From Pseudomonas saudimassiliensis (GTDB lineage Bacteria; Pseudomonadota; Gammaproteobacteria; Pseudomonadales; Pseudomonadaceae): a stretch of 64,000 nt of DNA. Both the position numbers and the translations under genes were made by a program. The stretch lies in contig NZ_LK391969.1 of NCBI RefSeq assembly GCF_000939975.1, positions 2,880,600 to 2,944,599 on the forward strand, written 5' to 3'. Below the pieces are notes generated by a model. That model was not told the DNA's origin. It worked only from the letters and a program-made list of their open reading frames with translations, and did no database searches. Below are positions 7,443 through 17,574 of the stretch, piece after piece; the stretch's first letter is position 1; every line of letters begins with the position of its first letter.

Positions 7443-8741
7443 ATGAACCTGGAAGTGTATGGCGATACGCTGTGCGCGTTGGTGAGTGCAACGGCGCTGG
7501 CCTCTACGGGCCATCAGGTAACCCTGCATGTATCGGCCGATTCGGTGGCCAATACCCTCGAACACGACGAGTTCACCCTGCGCGAGCCCGGCCTCGCACC
7601 CTTGATGCTGGAACAGAAGCGGGCCGGTCGCCTGAACATCGCGCCTCTCAGCCAGGTGCCCGACTCCAGTTGCACGGTGCTGTGGCTGGCACTGTCGCCG
7701 GACTCCTTGCCCCTGGCGCACCGGCTGGTGGAAGGCTTGCCGGCGGATATCGACCCCGAGTTCCTGATCGTCAACCAGTCCACCTTCCCGGTGGGCACGA
7801 CCGAAGCACTGCAGAAGACCTTGCTCAATCGCCCCGGTGCCGATTCGCGCTTTGGCGCGGTGGTGAGCGTGCCGGACCTGTTGACCGAAGGCGCCGCGCT
7901 GACCGGCTTTATCCGGCCCACCCATTGGCTGGTGGGGGCCGACATGCCCTGGGCCAGCCGCCTGGTGGCCGAACTGCTGCGGCCGTTCAATCGCCGGCGT
8001 GACGGCATCATGCATATGCGTCCGCGTGAGGCCGAATTTACCAAGCTGGCGATCAACGGCATGTTGGCGACCCGCTTGAGCTATATGAATGATATGGCCA
8101 ACCTGGCCGACAGCCTGAACGTGGACATCGAATGTGTGCGCAAGGGGATGGGGGCCGATAGCCGTATCGGTGAGGCCTACCTGTACCCGGGTTGCGGTTT
8201 TGGTGGGTTGAGCTTTTCCCGTGACGTGATGAGCCTGGCTAGCACCTTGCAGCACAGCGGCTTGCAGGCGCAGTTGATCGAGGAGGTGCTGCAGATCAAC
8301 GAGCGTCAGAAGGAGACCCTGTTCCGCAAGCTGTGGCAGTACTACGACACCCAGCTGGAAGGGCGCAAGGTGGCGATCTGGGGGGTGGCGTTCAAGCCCG
8401 AGTCGTCCCGGATTGACAACGCGCCGGCGCTCAAGCTGATCGAGGCGCTGTGGGCCCAGGGCGTGCAGGTGCACGTCCACGATCCCCGCGCCTTGCCGGC
8501 GCTGGCACAGTGGGCGGGCCGCGATCGGGACGACCTGGTGCTGCACGATGACCCCTACGAAGCCGCCGCCGGGGCCGATGCCCTGATGCTGGTAACCGAG
8601 TGGAAGCCGTACTGGAGCCCCGACTTCAAGCGCCTTAAGGCGGAGATGGCCAAGCCGTTGCTGCTGGATGGCCGCAACGTGTGGGACCCGGCCTACATGA
8701 AGCGCAGTGGCTTTGTGTATTACGGGATAGGGCGGCGTTGA
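7443..8741 (+). CDS. Divergent UDP-glucose/GDP-mannose dehydrogenase family protein
   Basis: Family membership is clear over 432 residues: QSTFPVGTT, the EFTKLAING segment with conserved Lys and Asn, and the C-terminal [19 protein letters not shown]. The position after galU matches ugd, which oxidises UDP-Glc to UDP-GlcA. However, key residues differ from active enzymes. The N-terminal GxGxxG is replaced by [10 protein letters not shown]. The catalytic motif GFGGSCFPKD reads [10 protein letters not shown], so the nucleophilic Cys is Ser and the Lys is Arg. The usual PEFLREG reads PDLLTEG. The frame is intact and compositionally normal, so the gene appears maintained. It may be a pseudoenzyme, a dehydrogenase with altered chemistry, or a partner subunit. 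Calling it plain ugd would overstate the evidence. Confidence 0.85.
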   Translation: MNLEVYGDTLCALVSATALASTGHQVTLHVSADSVANTLEHDEFTLREPGLAPLMLEQKRAGRLNIAPLSQVPDSSCTVLWLALSPDSLPLAHRLVEGLPADIDPEFLIVNQSTFPVGTTEALQKTLLNRPGADSRFGAVVSVPDLLTEGAALTGFIRPTHWLVGADMPWASRLVAELLRPFNRRRDGIMHMRPREAEFTKLAINGMLATRLSYMNDMANLADSLNVDIECVRKGMGADSRIGEAYLYPGCGFGGLSFSRDVMSLASTLQHSGLQAQLIEEVLQINERQKETLFRKLWQYYDTQLEGRKVAIWGVAFKPESSRIDNAPALKLIEALWAQGVQVHVHDPRALPALAQWAGRDRDDLVLHDDPYEAAAGADALMLVTEWKPYWSPDFKRLKAEMAKPLLLDGRNVWDPAYMKRSGFVYYGIGRR

Positions 8742-8754
8742 TGGGAGGCACACT

Positions 8755-10368
8755 ATGATCTGGCGCGTATTGGCGGACCATGCCGACACCATGAAGGACG
8801 AGCATCTGGCCGAGCTGTTCGCAAAAGACCCGCAGCGCTTCAACAAGCTGCACTGCGAATGCGGCCCGTTGCTGTTCGATTATTCCAAGCAGCGCCTGAC
8901 CAGTCAGACGCTGACCAACCTGTTTGAGCTGGCGCGACAGAGCAAGCTGGATGACTGGATCAACCGGCTGTTTGCCGGGGAGACGGTCAACTGCACTGAA
9001 CAACGCCCGGCCATGCACTGGGCCCTGCGCCTGCCCGCCGAGGCCAGCTGTGTGGTGGATGGGCAGGACATCAATGCCCAGGTGCAGGAGCAGTTGCGCC
9101 GCATGGACCGCATCGTCGGCAAGATTCACGCCGGCCAGTGGCGCGGGGTGACGGGCGAGGTGGTGACCGATGTGGTCAATATCGGCGTGGGCGGGTCCGA
9201 TCTTGGGCCCTTGATGGTCAGTGATGCCCTGTGCGACAGCGCCATCCCGACCTCATCACGCCTGACGGTACACTTTGCCTCGACCATGGATGGCAGCCAG
9301 CTGTCGCAGTTGCTGCGCGAGCTGAACCCGCATTCGACGCTGTTCATCATCTCGTCAAAGTCCTTTACTACCATCGATACCCTGAGTAACGCCGAGACGG
9401 CGCGCCAGTGGCTGCAGCGTACCCTGGGTAACCGCAGTGGCGTGCTGCATTGTCACTTCCTGGGCGTGTCGTCGGCCGCGGCGAAGATGACCGAGTGGGG
9501 CATCAGTGAAGAGAACCAGCTGCAGATCTGGGACTGGGTGGGTGGGCGCTATTCCCTGTGGTCGGCGATCGGTTTGCCGATTGCGCTGACGGTGGGCATG
9601 GACGGCTTCCGCCATATGCTGGCGGGTGCGCACCTGATGGATGAACACTTCCGTACCGCGCCCTGGGAATCCAACCTGCCGGTACTGATGGCGATGATCG
9701 GCATATGGAACACCAACGTGCTGGGCATCAATGCCCAGGCGATCCTGCCCTATGACGGGCGCATGAACCATTTGCCGATGTACCTGGAACAGCTGGAGAT
9801 GGAGTCCAACGGCAAGAGCGTGACCCGCGATGGTCAGCCGGTGGAGCACAATACCTGCCCGATCATCTGGGGCGACGTCGGCCCCAACGCGCAGCATGCC
9901 TTCTACCAATTGCTGCACCAGGGCACCGAGGCGGTGACCTGCGACTTCATCATGCCGGCGCGCCGCTACCATGAAGCCCATGATCAACCCATGGAAGAAT
10001 TGGCCGCCCAGCACGAACTGGCCTTGGCTAACTGCCTGGCCCAGTCACGCCTGCTGGCGCTGGGCGATGCCGCGCTGAAAAACCCGGAAGACATGCCCAG
10101 CTACAAACGCTACCGCGGCAACCAACCCAGCTCGACCCTGCTGATGAACGAACTGACGCCCTACAGTATGGGCGCGCTGATTGCCATGTATGAGCACAAG
10201 GTGTTTGTGCAGTCGGTGATTTGGGGTATTAACCCCTTTGACCAGTGGGGCGTGGAGATGGGTAAGCGTCTGGCGGTGGATACGCTGGCGTGTATTCGGC
10301 GGGAGACGGATGAGATGGAAGGGGCGGATTCGTCGACGGCGGGGTTGTTGGCGCGGATTTTGGGGTAG
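8755..10368 (+). CDS. pgi: Glucose-6-phosphate isomerase
   Basis: Interconverts glucose-6-phosphate and fructose-6-phosphate, linking central metabolism to sugar-nucleotide synthesis. It shows [13 protein letters not shown], the phosphate-binding [15 protein letters not shown], the [11 protein letters not shown] segment and the C-terminal [11 protein letters not shown] signature. The protein has 537 residues, slightly shorter than the usual 545-555. The motif often written GEPGTNGQH reads GDVGPNAQH here, with Asp in place of the Glu. GGGAGG lies close upstream of ATG 8755. Placement between the dehydrogenase and manB suggests a dedicated polysaccharide-locus copy, as in Acinetobacter K loci. 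Confidence 0.95.
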   Translation: MIWRVLADHADTMKDEHLAELFAKDPQRFNKLHCECGPLLFDYSKQRLTSQTLTNLFELARQSKLDDWINRLFAGETVNCTEQRPAMHWALRLPAEASCVVDGQDINAQVQEQLRRMDRIVGKIHAGQWRGVTGEVVTDVVNIGVGGSDLGPLMVSDALCDSAIPTSSRLTVHFASTMDGSQLSQLLRELNPHSTLFIISSKSFTTIDTLSNAETARQWLQRTLGNRSGVLHCHFLGVSSAAAKMTEWGISEENQLQIWDWVGGRYSLWSAIGLPIALTVGMDGFRHMLAGAHLMDEHFRTAPWESNLPVLMAMIGIWNTNVLGINAQAILPYDGRMNHLPMYLEQLEMESNGKSVTRDGQPVEHNTCPIIWGDVGPNAQHAFYQLLHQGTEAVTCDFIMPARRYHEAHDQPMEELAAQHELALANCLAQSRLLALGDAALKNPEDMPSYKRYRGNQPSSTLLMNELTPYSMGALIAMYEHKVFVQSVIWGINPFDQWGVEMGKRLAVDTLACIRRETDEMEGADSSTAGLLARILG

Positions 10369-10422
10369 GGGGAGGGACTAGACCTCATCTTCACTAATAA
10401 AGATTTAACCAAAGGAACCTCT

Positions 10423-11835
10423 ATGTCTGAGATCACTTGCTTCAAGGCCTACGATATTCGCGGCCAGTTGGGCACCCAGTTGGATGAGTCCATCGCCTAT
10501 CGCATTGCCCGGGGTTTTGCCCAGTGGCTCAAGCCCAAGCGGGTGGTGCTGGGGGGGGATGTGCGGGAGACGTCGGCGGTGTTGAAGGCGGCCCTGGCCA
10601 ACGGGCTGCGCGACGAAGGCGTGGATGTGCTGGACCTGGGTATGGTCGGCACCGAGGAAGTGTATTTCGCTACTTTCCATCTGGGGGTGGACGGCGGGAT
10701 CGAGGTGACAGCCTCGCACAACCCCATCGATTACAACGGTTTCAAGCTGGTACGCGAGGGCTCGCGCCCGATTTCGGCTGATACCGGGCTGGCGGATGTG
10801 CGCAAGCTGGCCGAGGCCAATGTCTATGAGCTGGTCGATGGCCGTGACCCGACGGTGCCGGAAGAGTCCCGCGGCAGCTATGAGCTGGTCGACATCCGCG
10901 CTGACTATATCGAGCACCTGCTCGGTTATATCGACCCGGCGGCCTTCACACCCCTGCGCCTGGTGGTCAACGCCGGTAACGGTGCGGCTGGCCCGGTGGT
11001 GGATGCGCTGGAGAAGGCCTTTGCCGAGCTGCATATGCCGGTGGAGATGGTGAAAATCTGCCATGAGCCGGATGCGACCTTCCCCAATGGCATTCCCAAC
11101 CCGCTGCTGACCGAGAACCGCGGTCTTACCCGGGATGCGGTGCTGGAGTACCGCGCCGACATGGGTATCGCCTGGGATGGTGACTTCGACCGCTGCTTCC
11201 TGTTCGACGAGCAGGGCCGCTTTATCGAGGGTTATTACATCGTCGGGCTGCTGGCCGAGGCCTTCCTGCAGAAGGAGCCGGGCGCGCGCATCATCCATGA
11301 CCCGCGGCTGGTGTGGAATACCGTAGAGCAGGTGGAGCAGAACGGTGGTACTGCGGTGCAGACCAAGGCCGGGCACGCTTTCATCAAGGAGCGCATGCGC
11401 GCTGAAGACGCGGCCTACGGTGGCGAGATGAGCGCCCACCATTACTTCCGCGATTTCGCCTATTGCGACAGCGGCATGATCCCCTGGTTGCTGGTGGCGG
11501 AACTGGTGTGCCGTAAGGGCAAGCCGTTGTCCGAGCTGGTGGGTGAGCGCATTGCAGCTTATCCGTCATCTGGAGAGATTAACCTGACGGTGAACGATGC
11601 CCCGGCGATGCTCAAGGCGATCGAAGCCCGGTATGCAACAGGCGCGCTGGATATCGATTACACTGACGGCCTCAGTGTCTGTTTCGCCGACTGGCGCTTC
11701 AACCTGCGGGCCTCCAACACCGAGCCGGTGATCCGCCTGAACGTGGAGAGCCGTGGCGATGCCGACCTTATGCAGCGCGAGACAGACAGACTAGTGGAAG
11801 CGATTCGCGCTATAGATCAGGGACAGAATGTATGA
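10423..11835 (+). CDS. manB: Phosphomannomutase / phosphoglucomutase (ManB/CpsG type)
   Basis: Interconverts hexose-6-phosphate and hexose-1-phosphate, feeding GalU or GDP-mannose synthesis. The start [12 protein letters not shown], the phosphoserine loop [18 protein letters not shown], the metal-binding [14 protein letters not shown] and the sugar-specificity loop [13 protein letters not shown] all fit. The N-terminal third reads like enterobacterial CpsG/ManB rather than Pseudomonas AlgC. It has 470 residues, and its last four nucleotides overlap galE (ATGA), indicating translational coupling. The actual preference for mannose or glucose cannot be decided by eye; Acinetobacter loci call the equivalent gene pgm. 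Confidence 0.9.
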   Translation: MSEITCFKAYDIRGQLGTQLDESIAYRIARGFAQWLKPKRVVLGGDVRETSAVLKAALANGLRDEGVDVLDLGMVGTEEVYFATFHLGVDGGIEVTASHNPIDYNGFKLVREGSRPISADTGLADVRKLAEANVYELVDGRDPTVPEESRGSYELVDIRADYIEHLLGYIDPAAFTPLRLVVNAGNGAAGPVVDALEKAFAELHMPVEMVKICHEPDATFPNGIPNPLLTENRGLTRDAVLEYRADMGIAWDGDFDRCFLFDEQGRFIEGYYIVGLLAEAFLQKEPGARIIHDPRLVWNTVEQVEQNGGTAVQTKAGHAFIKERMRAEDAAYGGEMSAHHYFRDFAYCDSGMIPWLLVAELVCRKGKPLSELVGERIAAYPSSGEINLTVNDAPAMLKAIEARYATGALDIDYTDGLSVCFADWRFNLRASNTEPVIRLNVESRGDADLMQRETDRLVEAIRAIDQGQNV

Positions 11836-12848
11836 GCAAGACCATCTTGGTGACGGGTGGCGCGGGCTATATCGGTTCGCACACCTGCATCAGATTGCTG
11901 GAGTCGGGCTACCGGGTGGTGGTGCTGGATAACTTCAGCAACAGCAGTCGGGAAGCCGTGCGGCGGGTGGAAGACATCGCCCGCCATGCCGTGACCTTGA
12001 TCGAGGGCGACATCAACGATGCGCCCTTGCTCGATCAGCTGTTCCAGGAGCATGCGATCGACGCGGTGATTCACTTTGCCGGCCTCAAGGCGGTGGGCGA
12101 GTCGGTGGCGCAGCCGCTGCGCTACTACCACAACAACGTCAGCGGGACGGTGGTGCTGTGCCAGGCGATGCAGCGGGCCGGCGTCAAGAACATGGTGTTC
12201 AGCTCCTCGGCAACGGTGTATGGCGACCCGGCGTCGCTGCCCATCCGCGAAGACTTCCCGACCAGTGCGACCAACCCCTATGGCCGCTCCAAACTGATGA
12301 TCGAGGAGATGCTGGGCGACCTGCATGTGTCCGATCCGAGCTGGAACCTGGCGCTGCTGCGCTACTTCAACCCGGTGGGCGCGCACCCGTGCGGGCGTAT
12401 CGGCGAAGACCCGGCGGATATCCCCAATAACCTGATGCCCTATATCGCCCAGGTGGCGGTGGGCCGGCGTGAGCGGTTGAGCGTGTACGGCAGCGATTAC
12501 CCGACCCATGACGGCACCGGCGTGCGCGACTACATCCATGTGATGGATCTGGCCGAGGGGCACGTCAAGGCACTGCAGTGGCTGGAGCGTGGGTTGGGCG
12601 TCAAGGCCTTCAACCTGGGTACCGGCAAGGGCTATTCGGTACTGGATATGGTCCGTGCCTTCGAGCGGGCCTGTGGCCACGAGCTCCCCTATGTGCTCAC
12701 CGACCGCCGCCCCGGCGATGTCGCCAGCTGTTATGCCGACCCTACGCTCGCGCAGCAGGAGCTGGGTTGGAGTGCGACGCTGGAGCTGGACGCCATGTGC
12801 GCCGACGCTTGGCGCTGGCAGTCGCAGAACCCTGACGGCTACCGGTAA
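11832..12848 (+). CDS. galE: UDP-glucose 4-epimerase
   Basis: Interconverts UDP-glucose and UDP-galactose, possibly also the N-acetyl forms. It is an extended short-chain dehydrogenase of 338 residues with the NAD-binding [12 protein letters not shown] at the N-terminus, the catalytic Ser in SSSATVYG, and YxxxK in [30 protein letters not shown] and the C-terminal [14 protein letters not shown] are typical GalE segments. It overlaps manB by 4 nt and closes the galU block. In Acinetobacter capsule loci this position is gne1. Confidence 0.95.
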   Translation: MSKTILVTGGAGYIGSHTCIRLLESGYRVVVLDNFSNSSREAVRRVEDIARHAVTLIEGDINDAPLLDQLFQEHAIDAVIHFAGLKAVGESVAQPLRYYHNNVSGTVVLCQAMQRAGVKNMVFSSSATVYGDPASLPIREDFPTSATNPYGRSKLMIEEMLGDLHVSDPSWNLALLRYFNPVGAHPCGRIGEDPADIPNNLMPYIAQVAVGRRERLSVYGSDYPTHDGTGVRDYIHVMDLAEGHVKALQWLERGLGVKAFNLGTGKGYSVLDMVRAFERACGHELPYVLTDRRPGDVASCYADPTLAQQELGWSATLELDAMCADAWRWQSQNPDGYR

Positions 12849-12954
12849 ATTCTGAACATTCTGTTACACTCGCTGTCGCACCTTTGTCAGGCCGCAGCCG
12901 CACGGTGATCTAACCGGGCGCGGGCCTGCTATTTAAAACAGAGGTTTTTCTGCT

Positions 12955-14949
12955 GTGAAAGAACGACTGATTGAACTCAACCATAACCAGAAACGCTCCA
13001 TTCAGATCGTAGCTGATGTCATCCTGTTGTCGCTGGCCCTGTGGCTGGCGCTGTTCCTGAGCCTGGGCGATAGCGGCTGGCGCAAGCCGGAGAACGGGCA
13101 GGGCCTGTTGTTCCTGCTGGCGCCGCTGCTGGCGTTGCCGCTCTATGTGCGCATGGGCATGTACCGCGCGGTGATGCGCCATTTCGGTAACGTCGCGCTG
13201 TTCTGCATTGGCAAGGCGGTTACCTTCGGCTTCCTGGCCTTTGCCGCTATCGTCATCGTGGCCAAGGATCTGGGCTGGGCGGTGGAATTTCCCCGTTCGG
13301 TGTATTTTTCCTACTGGGCATTGAGCCTGATCTTTATTGGCGGCCTGCGGCTGCTGGCCCGGGAATACTTCATGGGCGACTGGCTGACCGCCGGCCTGCC
13401 GGCCATCCGCGCCCGCGATGGCGAGGTGTCCGGGCAACCGGTGGCGATCTATGGCGCCGGTGCCGCGGGCACGCAACTGCTGGCCTCGTTGAAGGTAGGG
13501 CGCATGTACAAGGCGGTGGCCTTTGTGGATGACGATCCCCAGCTGATCGGCCGCACCATCGCTGGCTTGCCGGTGTACTCCGGTGACCAGGTGGGCAGCA
13601 TGATTCACGAGACCGGTGCCGCAGAAATGCTGCTGGCGCTGCCGTCGGCCACTCGCGCCCGCCGTCAGGAAATTCTCACCAAGCTGCAAGGCCACGGCCT
13701 GCACGTGCGGACCATCCCCGGCATCATGGACCTGGCCTGCGGCAAGGTGAAGGTAGACGACCTGCAGGAAGTGGACATTGCCGACCTGCTGGGCCGCGAC
13801 CCGGTGCCGCCGGATCCGTCGCTGTTCCAGCGTTGCATCAAGGGCCAGGCGGTGATGGTGACCGGCGCGGGTGGCTCCATCGGTAGCGAACTGTGCCGTC
13901 AGATCATGCTGTCCGAGCCGACTACCCTGGTGCTGTTCGAGCACAGCGAGTTTGCTCTGTATGAAATTCACAGCGAGCTGGAGGGCTGGATTCGCAGCCG
14001 CAAGCTGGAAGTGCAGCTGGTGCCGATCATGGGGTCGATCCGTAACTTCGGCCGCCTGCAGGATGTGATCAACGCCTGGAAGATCAACACCATCTACCAC
14101 GCCGCGGCCTATAAGCACGTGCCCATGGTGGAGCACAACATCGCCGAAGGCATCATGAACAACGTGTTTGGCACGCTGAATACCGCCCAGGCGGCGATCA
14201 AGTGCCAGGTGGAGAACTTTGTGTTGATCTCCACCGACAAGGCGGTGCGCCCCACCAACGTGATGGGCTCCACCAAGCGTCTGGCCGAACTGGTGCTGCA
14301 GGCCCTGAGCGCCGAGCAGGCACCGCGCCTGTGGGGCGAGGAGTCGGTCAGCCGCGTCAACCGTACCCGCTTTACCATGGTGCGCTTCGGTAACGTGCTG
14401 GGCTCGTCGGGCTCGGTGATCCCGCGCTTCCGCGAGCAGATTCGCCGGGGCGGCCCGGTCACTGTGACCCATCCGAGCATCACCCGCTACTTCATGACCA
14501 TCCCCGAGGCCGCGCAGCTGGTGATCCAGGCGGGTGCCATGGGGCAGGGCGGTGACGTGTTCGTACTGGATATGGGCGAGCCGGTGACCATTGTCGAGTT
14601 GGCGCGCAAGATGATCATGCTCTCGGGCCTGACGGTGCGTGACGAAGCCAACCCAGCAGGGGATATCCCCATCACCTTCAGCGGCCTGCGCCCCGGCGAG
14701 AAGCTGTATGAAGAACTGCTGATCGGCGACAACCCCGAAGCCACCGCCCACAGCAAGATCCACCGGGCCAACGAGGTGTTCATCTCCTGGAATCAGCTGT
14801 TGCCGATCCTGAACAACCTGCGCCAGGCCGTGCGCGACGATGACTACAACATGGTCCGCGAGACGCTGCTGGCGACTGTGCAGGGATATGCGCCGAGCAA
14901 TGGCATTGTGGATCTGTTGTATGAGCAGCATTTGAAGCTCGGTAGCTGA
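12955..14949 (+). CDS. wbpM: UDP-GlcNAc 4,6-dehydratase, membrane-bound WbpM/PglF type
   Basis: A 664-residue nucleoside-diphosphate-sugar dehydratase. The first about 130 residues form four membrane helices, then come a first Rossmann domain (VAIYGAGAAGTQLLASLKVG near 160) and the catalytic SDR domain. VTGAGGSIGSELCRQI begins near residue 302, and STDKAVRPTNVMGSTKR holds the SMK-type catalytic residues M437 and K441 instead of the usual SYK. It removes water from UDP-GlcNAc to give the 4-keto-6-deoxy sugar used by the aminotransferase at 3706. The start is GTG at 12955. WbpM commonly closes O-antigen loci in pseudomonads, so this is probably the locus boundary. A strong terminator follows. 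Confidence 0.93.
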   Translation: MKERLIELNHNQKRSIQIVADVILLSLALWLALFLSLGDSGWRKPENGQGLLFLLAPLLALPLYVRMGMYRAVMRHFGNVALFCIGKAVTFGFLAFAAIVIVAKDLGWAVEFPRSVYFSYWALSLIFIGGLRLLAREYFMGDWLTAGLPAIRARDGEVSGQPVAIYGAGAAGTQLLASLKVGRMYKAVAFVDDDPQLIGRTIAGLPVYSGDQVGSMIHETGAAEMLLALPSATRARRQEILTKLQGHGLHVRTIPGIMDLACGKVKVDDLQEVDIADLLGRDPVPPDPSLFQRCIKGQAVMVTGAGGSIGSELCRQIMLSEPTTLVLFEHSEFALYEIHSELEGWIRSRKLEVQLVPIMGSIRNFGRLQDVINAWKINTIYHAAAYKHVPMVEHNIAEGIMNNVFGTLNTAQAAIKCQVENFVLISTDKAVRPTNVMGSTKRLAELVLQALSAEQAPRLWGEESVSRVNRTRFTMVRFGNVLGSSGSVIPRFREQIRRGGPVTVTHPSITRYFMTIPEAAQLVIQAGAMGQGGDVFVLDMGEPVTIVELARKMIMLSGLTVRDEANPAGDIPITFSGLRPGEKLYEELLIGDNPEATAHSKIHRANEVFISWNQLLPILNNLRQAVRDDDYNMVRETLLATVQGYAPSNGIVDLLYEQHLKLGS

Positions 14950-14972
14950 CTTCACTAATGGCTAGTTACTTG

Positions 14973-15005
14973 AAAACCGGAGCTTGTGCTCCGGTTTTTG
15001 TTTTT
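14973..15005 (+). terminator. Rho-independent terminator of wbpM
   Basis: AAAACCGGAGC and GCTCCGGTTTT form a perfect 11-bp stem around a TTGT loop at 14973-14998, followed by more T. It lies 23 nt after the wbpM stop and just before the palindrome array. Confidence 0.9.
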
Positions 15006-15009
15006 GGGG

Positions 15010-15640
15010 CTCCTGGGATGGTCGAGCCCCAGCTCGACCGCGGGGGTGCGGGGTACGCTTGTGTCAAGCTGGTGCTTGACCCTCCCAGGGGGTGATTCGG
15101 GGTGTTCGGGGCTGGCCCTGGGATGGTCGAGCACCAGCTCGACCGCGGTGGTGCGGGGTGCGCTTGTGTCAAGCTGGTGCTTGACACTCCCAGGAGGTGA
15201 TTCGCGGATGGTGGGACTGGCTCCTGGGATGGTCGAGCACCAGCTCGACCGCGGAGGTGCGGGGTACGCTTGTGTCAAGCTGGTGCTTGACACTCCCAGG
15301 AGGTGATTCGCGGATGGTGGGACTGGCTCCTGGGATGGTCGAGCACCAGCTCGACCGCGGTGGTGCGGGGGTACGCCTGTGTCAAGCTGGCGCTTGACAC
15401 TCCCAGGAGGTGATTCGCGGATGGTGGGACTGGCTGCTGGGATGGTCGAGCACCAGCTCGACCGCGGAGGCGGCGAGTGCGCTGTGTCAAGCTGGTGCTT
15501 GACACTCCCAGGGGGTGGCTTCGGGATGACGGGGACTGGCCCCTGGGATGGTCGAGCACCAGCTCGACCTCGGAGGTGCGGGGGTACGCCTGTGTCAAGC
15601 TGGCGCTTGACACTTCCAGGGGGCGGGCTTGTCTTATCAG
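15010..15640. repeat. Tandem array of six ~106-bp units, each an inverted pair of 18-nt palindromes
   Basis: GTCGAGC(A/C)CCAGCTCGAC-type palindromes start at 15021, 15126, 15232, 15338, 15446 and 15551, a period of 105-108 bp. Each is followed about 40 nt later by GTCAAGCTGGTGCTTGAC or a GGCGCTTGAC variant. The two palindromes are the same element in opposite orientation: 7-bp stems, TGGT or ACCA loop, and an outer CTCCCAGG tail (CCTGGGA on the other side). Spacers are also conserved. The array fills the gap between wbpM and the first DUF1302 gene; open frames inside it are a by-product of the period and show no protein family. No transposase for this family is in the window. Confidence 0.95.
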
Positions 15641-15751
15641 TTTTCTGTTCTGTGACCTACCTCCAATAAAAAACTGAACAACCATTCATTCGCTGCTAAT
15701 CTCTAATTGGCGCTCCAAGGAGCCCAATGGACGAATAAAGGGATTAGCACA

Positions 15752-17551
15752 ATGACAAGAAAAAACGATCCTCGGCCGCTGGTTCTCGCTGCACTGGCAA
15801 CCGGCTTGGCTTTCACTCCCCTGGCGCAGGCGGTGTCCTTTACCTGGGGCGAGATTGAGGGGCAGTTCGATAGTGAGCTGTCCATCGGCGCGAGCTGGGC
15901 AACGGCGGACCCCGACAAGGATTTTATCGACCCCTACAACGGCGGCCGGGCGGCGGCCAAGACGACCGATGATGGCCGGCTCAACTTCGACAAGGGCGAT
16001 GCGTTCTCGAAGATCTTCAAGGGCTCCCATGACCTGGAGCTGCGGTACGGGGACTCCGGCGCGTTCATCCGCGGTCGGTATTGGTACGACTTCGAGACCA
16101 AGGACGGCAGCCAGCACTTCTACGACATCAACGACGACGGCCGCGACCCGCTGCAAAAGGGCTCGGGCATCGCCCTGATGGATGCCTTCGTCTACCACAA
16201 CTACTTCATCGGCAATAACCCCGGCAACGTCCGCCTGGGTCGCCAGGTCGTCAGCTGGGGCGAGAGCATGTTCATCGGCAACTCGATCAACAGCATCAAC
16301 CCGATCGACGTGTCCGCCTTCCGCCGCCCCGGCGCGGAGATCAAGGAAGGGCTGATCCCGGTGGAGATGCTCTACCTGTCCCAGGGGCTGACCCAGAACC
16401 TGACCGCGGAGGTGTTCTACCAGCTGAAATGGGCACCGAGCGTGGTGGACAACTGCGGCGCCTTCTTCTCCACCAGCGATACCCTGGCCAAGGGCTGCGA
16501 CGACCGGCTCGGCGTGGCGGCGGACAACCCGCACGGCAGCACACCGAGCATCATGTACCCGCCCACCAACCTGACCACCGACTACAACGTGCGCTACGAC
16601 AAGGACCGTGACGCGAGTGATAGCGGGCAATACGGCGTCGCGCTGCGCTGGTTTGTGCCGGCCCTGAACGACACCGAGTTCGGCCTGTACGCGATGAACT
16701 ACCACAGCCGGGCGCCGGCGTTCTCGGTGGTGCGCGGCTACGACACCGTGGTGCCGGGCGTGCCGGGGATCAACGGCGTGAGCGGGCCGGCGGGGTATTT
16801 TCTCGAGTATCCGGAGGATGTGCGGCTGTATGGGCTGAGCTTCCAGACCAGCGTGGCCGGCTCGACAGTGGCCGGGGAAATCAGCTATCGGCCTAACTAC
16901 AACCTGCAGATCAATACCTCGGACCTGAGTCTGACGGCAATTCCGGCCGGGGTGCTGGGGTATCTGTACCCGACGCCGGTGTATAACGGCGACGACGTCG
17001 CGCTGGGGCCGCTGGATGAGATAAACGGCTATCGGCGCAAGGAGCTGTGGCAGGCGCAGGTGTCCGTGGTGCACCTGATTGACCGCGTGCTGGGCGCGAG
17101 TCGGTTGAATATCGCGGGGGAGGTGGGCATCAACTACATCGGCGGCCTGGAAAGCGGCGCTGGCAGCACCCGCTATGGTCGCGATCCGTTGTTCGGCCAG
17201 GGTCCAGCGGTGGATGGCGTCTGCTACGGCCAACGTCCGGAAAATGACCGCTGGTGCGAGGACGACGGCTATGTCACCCGCTCGTCCTGGGGGTACCGGG
17301 TAAGGGCTGGGTTGGACTACAGCAACGTCATCGCCGGCATCAATCTCAGCCCCAACGTGGCCTGGTCCCACGACGTCAACGGCTACGGCCCCAACTTCAT
17401 CGAAAACGCCAAATCCATCAGCCTCGGCCTCAACGCCGACTACGCCAACCGCTACCAAGCGAGCATCAGCTACACCAACTTCTTCGACGGCAAATACAAC
17501 GTCATGACCGACCGGGACTTTGCTGCGCTGAGTTTCGGGGTGAGTTTTTGA
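15752..17551 (+). CDS. DUF1302 outer-membrane beta-barrel protein, copy 1
   Basis: About 599 residues. The signal peptide is LVLAALATGLAFTPLAQA, followed by VSFTWGEIEGQFDSELSIGA, the typical DUF1302 start. Many aromatic-rich amphipathic strands follow, and the protein ends in Phe (LSFGVSF), as outer-membrane barrels do. I chose ATG 15752 because the upstream context (AGCACAATGACA) matches the start of the paralog at 20901; a TTG at 15707 in frame is less likely. DUF1302 proteins have no settled function and usually pair with DUF1329; no DUF1329 gene follows this copy. It is a clear paralog of the 20901 gene, sharing long segments such as the KIFKGSHDLELRYG region. Confidence 0.88.
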   Translation: MTRKNDPRPLVLAALATGLAFTPLAQAVSFTWGEIEGQFDSELSIGASWATADPDKDFIDPYNGGRAAAKTTDDGRLNFDKGDAFSKIFKGSHDLELRYGDSGAFIRGRYWYDFETKDGSQHFYDINDDGRDPLQKGSGIALMDAFVYHNYFIGNNPGNVRLGRQVVSWGESMFIGNSINSINPIDVSAFRRPGAEIKEGLIPVEMLYLSQGLTQNLTAEVFYQLKWAPSVVDNCGAFFSTSDTLAKGCDDRLGVAADNPHGSTPSIMYPPTNLTTDYNVRYDKDRDASDSGQYGVALRWFVPALNDTEFGLYAMNYHSRAPAFSVVRGYDTVVPGVPGINGVSGPAGYFLEYPEDVRLYGLSFQTSVAGSTVAGEISYRPNYNLQINTSDLSLTAIPAGVLGYLYPTPVYNGDDVALGPLDEINGYRRKELWQAQVSVVHLIDRVLGASRLNIAGEVGINYIGGLESGAGSTRYGRDPLFGQGPAVDGVCYGQRPENDRWCEDDGYVTRSSWGYRVRAGLDYSNVIAGINLSPNVAWSHDVNGYGPNFIENAKSISLGLNADYANRYQASISYTNFFDGKYNVMTDRDFAALSFGVSF

Positions 17552-17574
17552 GCAAGGCTCGGCAAGGGCGTCCT

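Noticed and set aside
12910-14955. 681-codon open frame on the minus strand opposite wbpM
   Set aside because: It mirrors wbpM codon structure in a high-GC gene, is His/Gln-rich without any domain, and has no ribosome site. Similar antisense frames at 7026-8846, 15686-17653, 42259-44493 and 60484-61848 were rejected for the same reason.
15010-15640. Possible CRISPR array
   Set aside because: The repeat period is about 106 bp, spacers are conserved rather than unique, the repeat includes two opposed palindromes, and no cas gene is near.
15275-15685. Open frames across the palindrome array that give repeated peptide blocks
   Set aside because: The repeats arise because the unit lengths of 105 and 108 bp are multiples of three and stop-poor; both strands show such frames and none has a plausible start or family.
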